Shown here: positions 63,541 through 64,000 of the stretch, piece after piece
How positions within the stretch are numbered: position 1 is the first letter of the stretch
Layout: every line of letters begins with the position of its first letter
Origin: Mycobacterium sp. 852013-50091_SCH5140682
Lineage (GTDB): Bacteria > Actinomycetota > Actinomycetes > Mycobacteriales > Mycobacteriaceae
NCBI RefSeq assembly: GCF_001665685.1
Contig: NZ_LZTB01000100.1
Location: 186,001-250,000 of the forward strand
Length of the DNA: 64,000 nt
Direction of reading: 5' to 3'
Notes under the pieces: model-generated
Database searches by the model: none
What the model saw: only the letters and a program-made list of their open reading frames with translations
Told to the model about the DNA's origin: nothing
Program-made: the position numbers and the translations under genes

Positions 63541-64000
63541 ATGGTTCAGATCCCCACGGTCGTGGAATCGGATCCCGCACAGCCGAGCCGAGCACTCGAC
63601 GGCGTTCGCGTGCTCGATATGACGCACGTCCAGTCGGGACCCTCGGCGACGCAGCTGCTCGCGTGGCTGGGCGCGGACGTCATCAAGTTGGAGGCACCGG
63701 GCACCGGGGACATCACCCGCAGCCAGCTTCGTGACATACCCGGTGCCGACAGCCTGTATTTCACGATGCTCAACTGCAACAAGCGCAGCATCACCGTGAA
63801 CATGAAATCCGATGCGGGCAAGCAGATTTTCACCGACCTGGTGTCGCGTGTCGACATCCTCGTCGAGAACTTCGGGCCTGGGGTGGTCGACCGGTTCGGG
63901 TTCCCCTGGGAGCGACTGAAAGAGATCAACCCTCGCTTGATCTACGCCTCGATCAAGGGATTCGGTCCCGGGAAGTACTTCGACTTCAAGGCGTACGAGG
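63541..64000 (+). CDS. Class III CoA-transferase, third copy (truncated by window end)
   Basis: The first 153 residues of another Frc-type CoA-transferase: VLDMTHVQSGPSATQLLAWLGADVIKLEAP and RSQLRDIPGADSLYFTMLNCNKRSI are nearly the same as in the 61548-62774 product, to which it appears more similar than to frc. A GAAGGAAG ribosome site precedes the ATG. The catalytic Asp lies beyond the window. Confidence 0.88.
   Translation, partial: MVQIPTVVESDPAQPSRALDGVRVLDMTHVQSGPSATQLLAWLGADVIKLEAPGTGDITRSQLRDIPGADSLYFTMLNCNKRSITVNMKSDAGKQIFTDLVSRVDILVENFGPGVVDRFGFPWERLKEINPRLIYASIKGFGPGKYFDFKAYE

Overview
The window looks like a chromosomal stretch of a fast-growing Mycobacterium (Mycolicibacterium) or a very close relative. 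The evidence is high GC content, many GTG starts and ATGA/GTGA overlaps, a recognisable KstR2/FadA6/FadD3/FadE30-33 set for degradation of the last two steroid rings, a WS/DGAT acyltransferase, a split PntAa/PntAb/PntB transhydrogenase and FdhD of mycobacterial type. I saw no rRNA, tRNA, CRISPR array, insertion sequence or phage gene.

Layout. (1) 1-8135, minus: a translationally coupled oligopeptide-type ABC importer (SBP, two permeases, two ATPases) followed by a beta-lactamase-fold serine hydrolase and a YtcJ-type amidohydrolase cut by the window edge; a divergent TetR gene and an AT-rich inverted repeat sit at its head. (2) 8916-14554: a histidine-ammonia-lyase-like gene without the normal Ala-Ser-Gly MIO triad, back to back with an IclR regulator and an OpuC/OsmoX-type betaine ABC importer. 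I propose that this imports and cleaves a betaine such as ergothioneine. (3) 14601-21150: fadE33-fadE32-fadE31-fadD3 (minus) and fadE30-ipdF (plus) around a textbook KstR2 box. (4) 21262-33252: a block that splits the steroid genes. It holds a five-gene MoxR ATPase/VWA/SWIM/DUF5682/DUF5691 cassette of unknown function, an OmpR-type two-component system with a membrane protein, and a cysteine hydrolase with an AmiS/UreI channel. (5) 33253-35353: an intergenic repeat nest, then kstR2 (own KstR2 box) and fadA6. (6) 35407-40981: a degenerate SodC-like lipoprotein, a TetR/SDR pair over a palindromic operator, WS/DGAT, and a 5'-truncated xanthine-dehydrogenase remnant.

(7) 40998-64000: an oxalate/formate region. 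Oxalyl-CoA decarboxylase (oxc) and formyl-CoA:oxalate CoA-transferase (frc) convert oxalate to formate and CO2. The FdsGBAD molybdenum formate dehydrogenase oxidises formate to CO2 and gives NADH, with FdhD sulfurating its cofactor. Two OFA-family MFS carriers probably exchange oxalate and formate, and two further CoA-transferase paralogues lie at the right end. The transhydrogenase, a ketopantoate-reductase-like gene and a frameshifted pyruvate kinase lie upstream. A GntR/FCD regulator is encoded among them, and copies of a palindrome GCATAC-N-GTATGC recur at several promoters, suggesting a single local regulon that also covers pnt and panE-pyk.

The most interesting items are the putative betaine (ergothioneine-like) uptake/lyase cluster, the GntR-box regulon, the MoxR/SWIM cassette, the pseudo-SodC, the intergenic palindromic repeats and the 25-bp triplication at the fadE33 stop codon.
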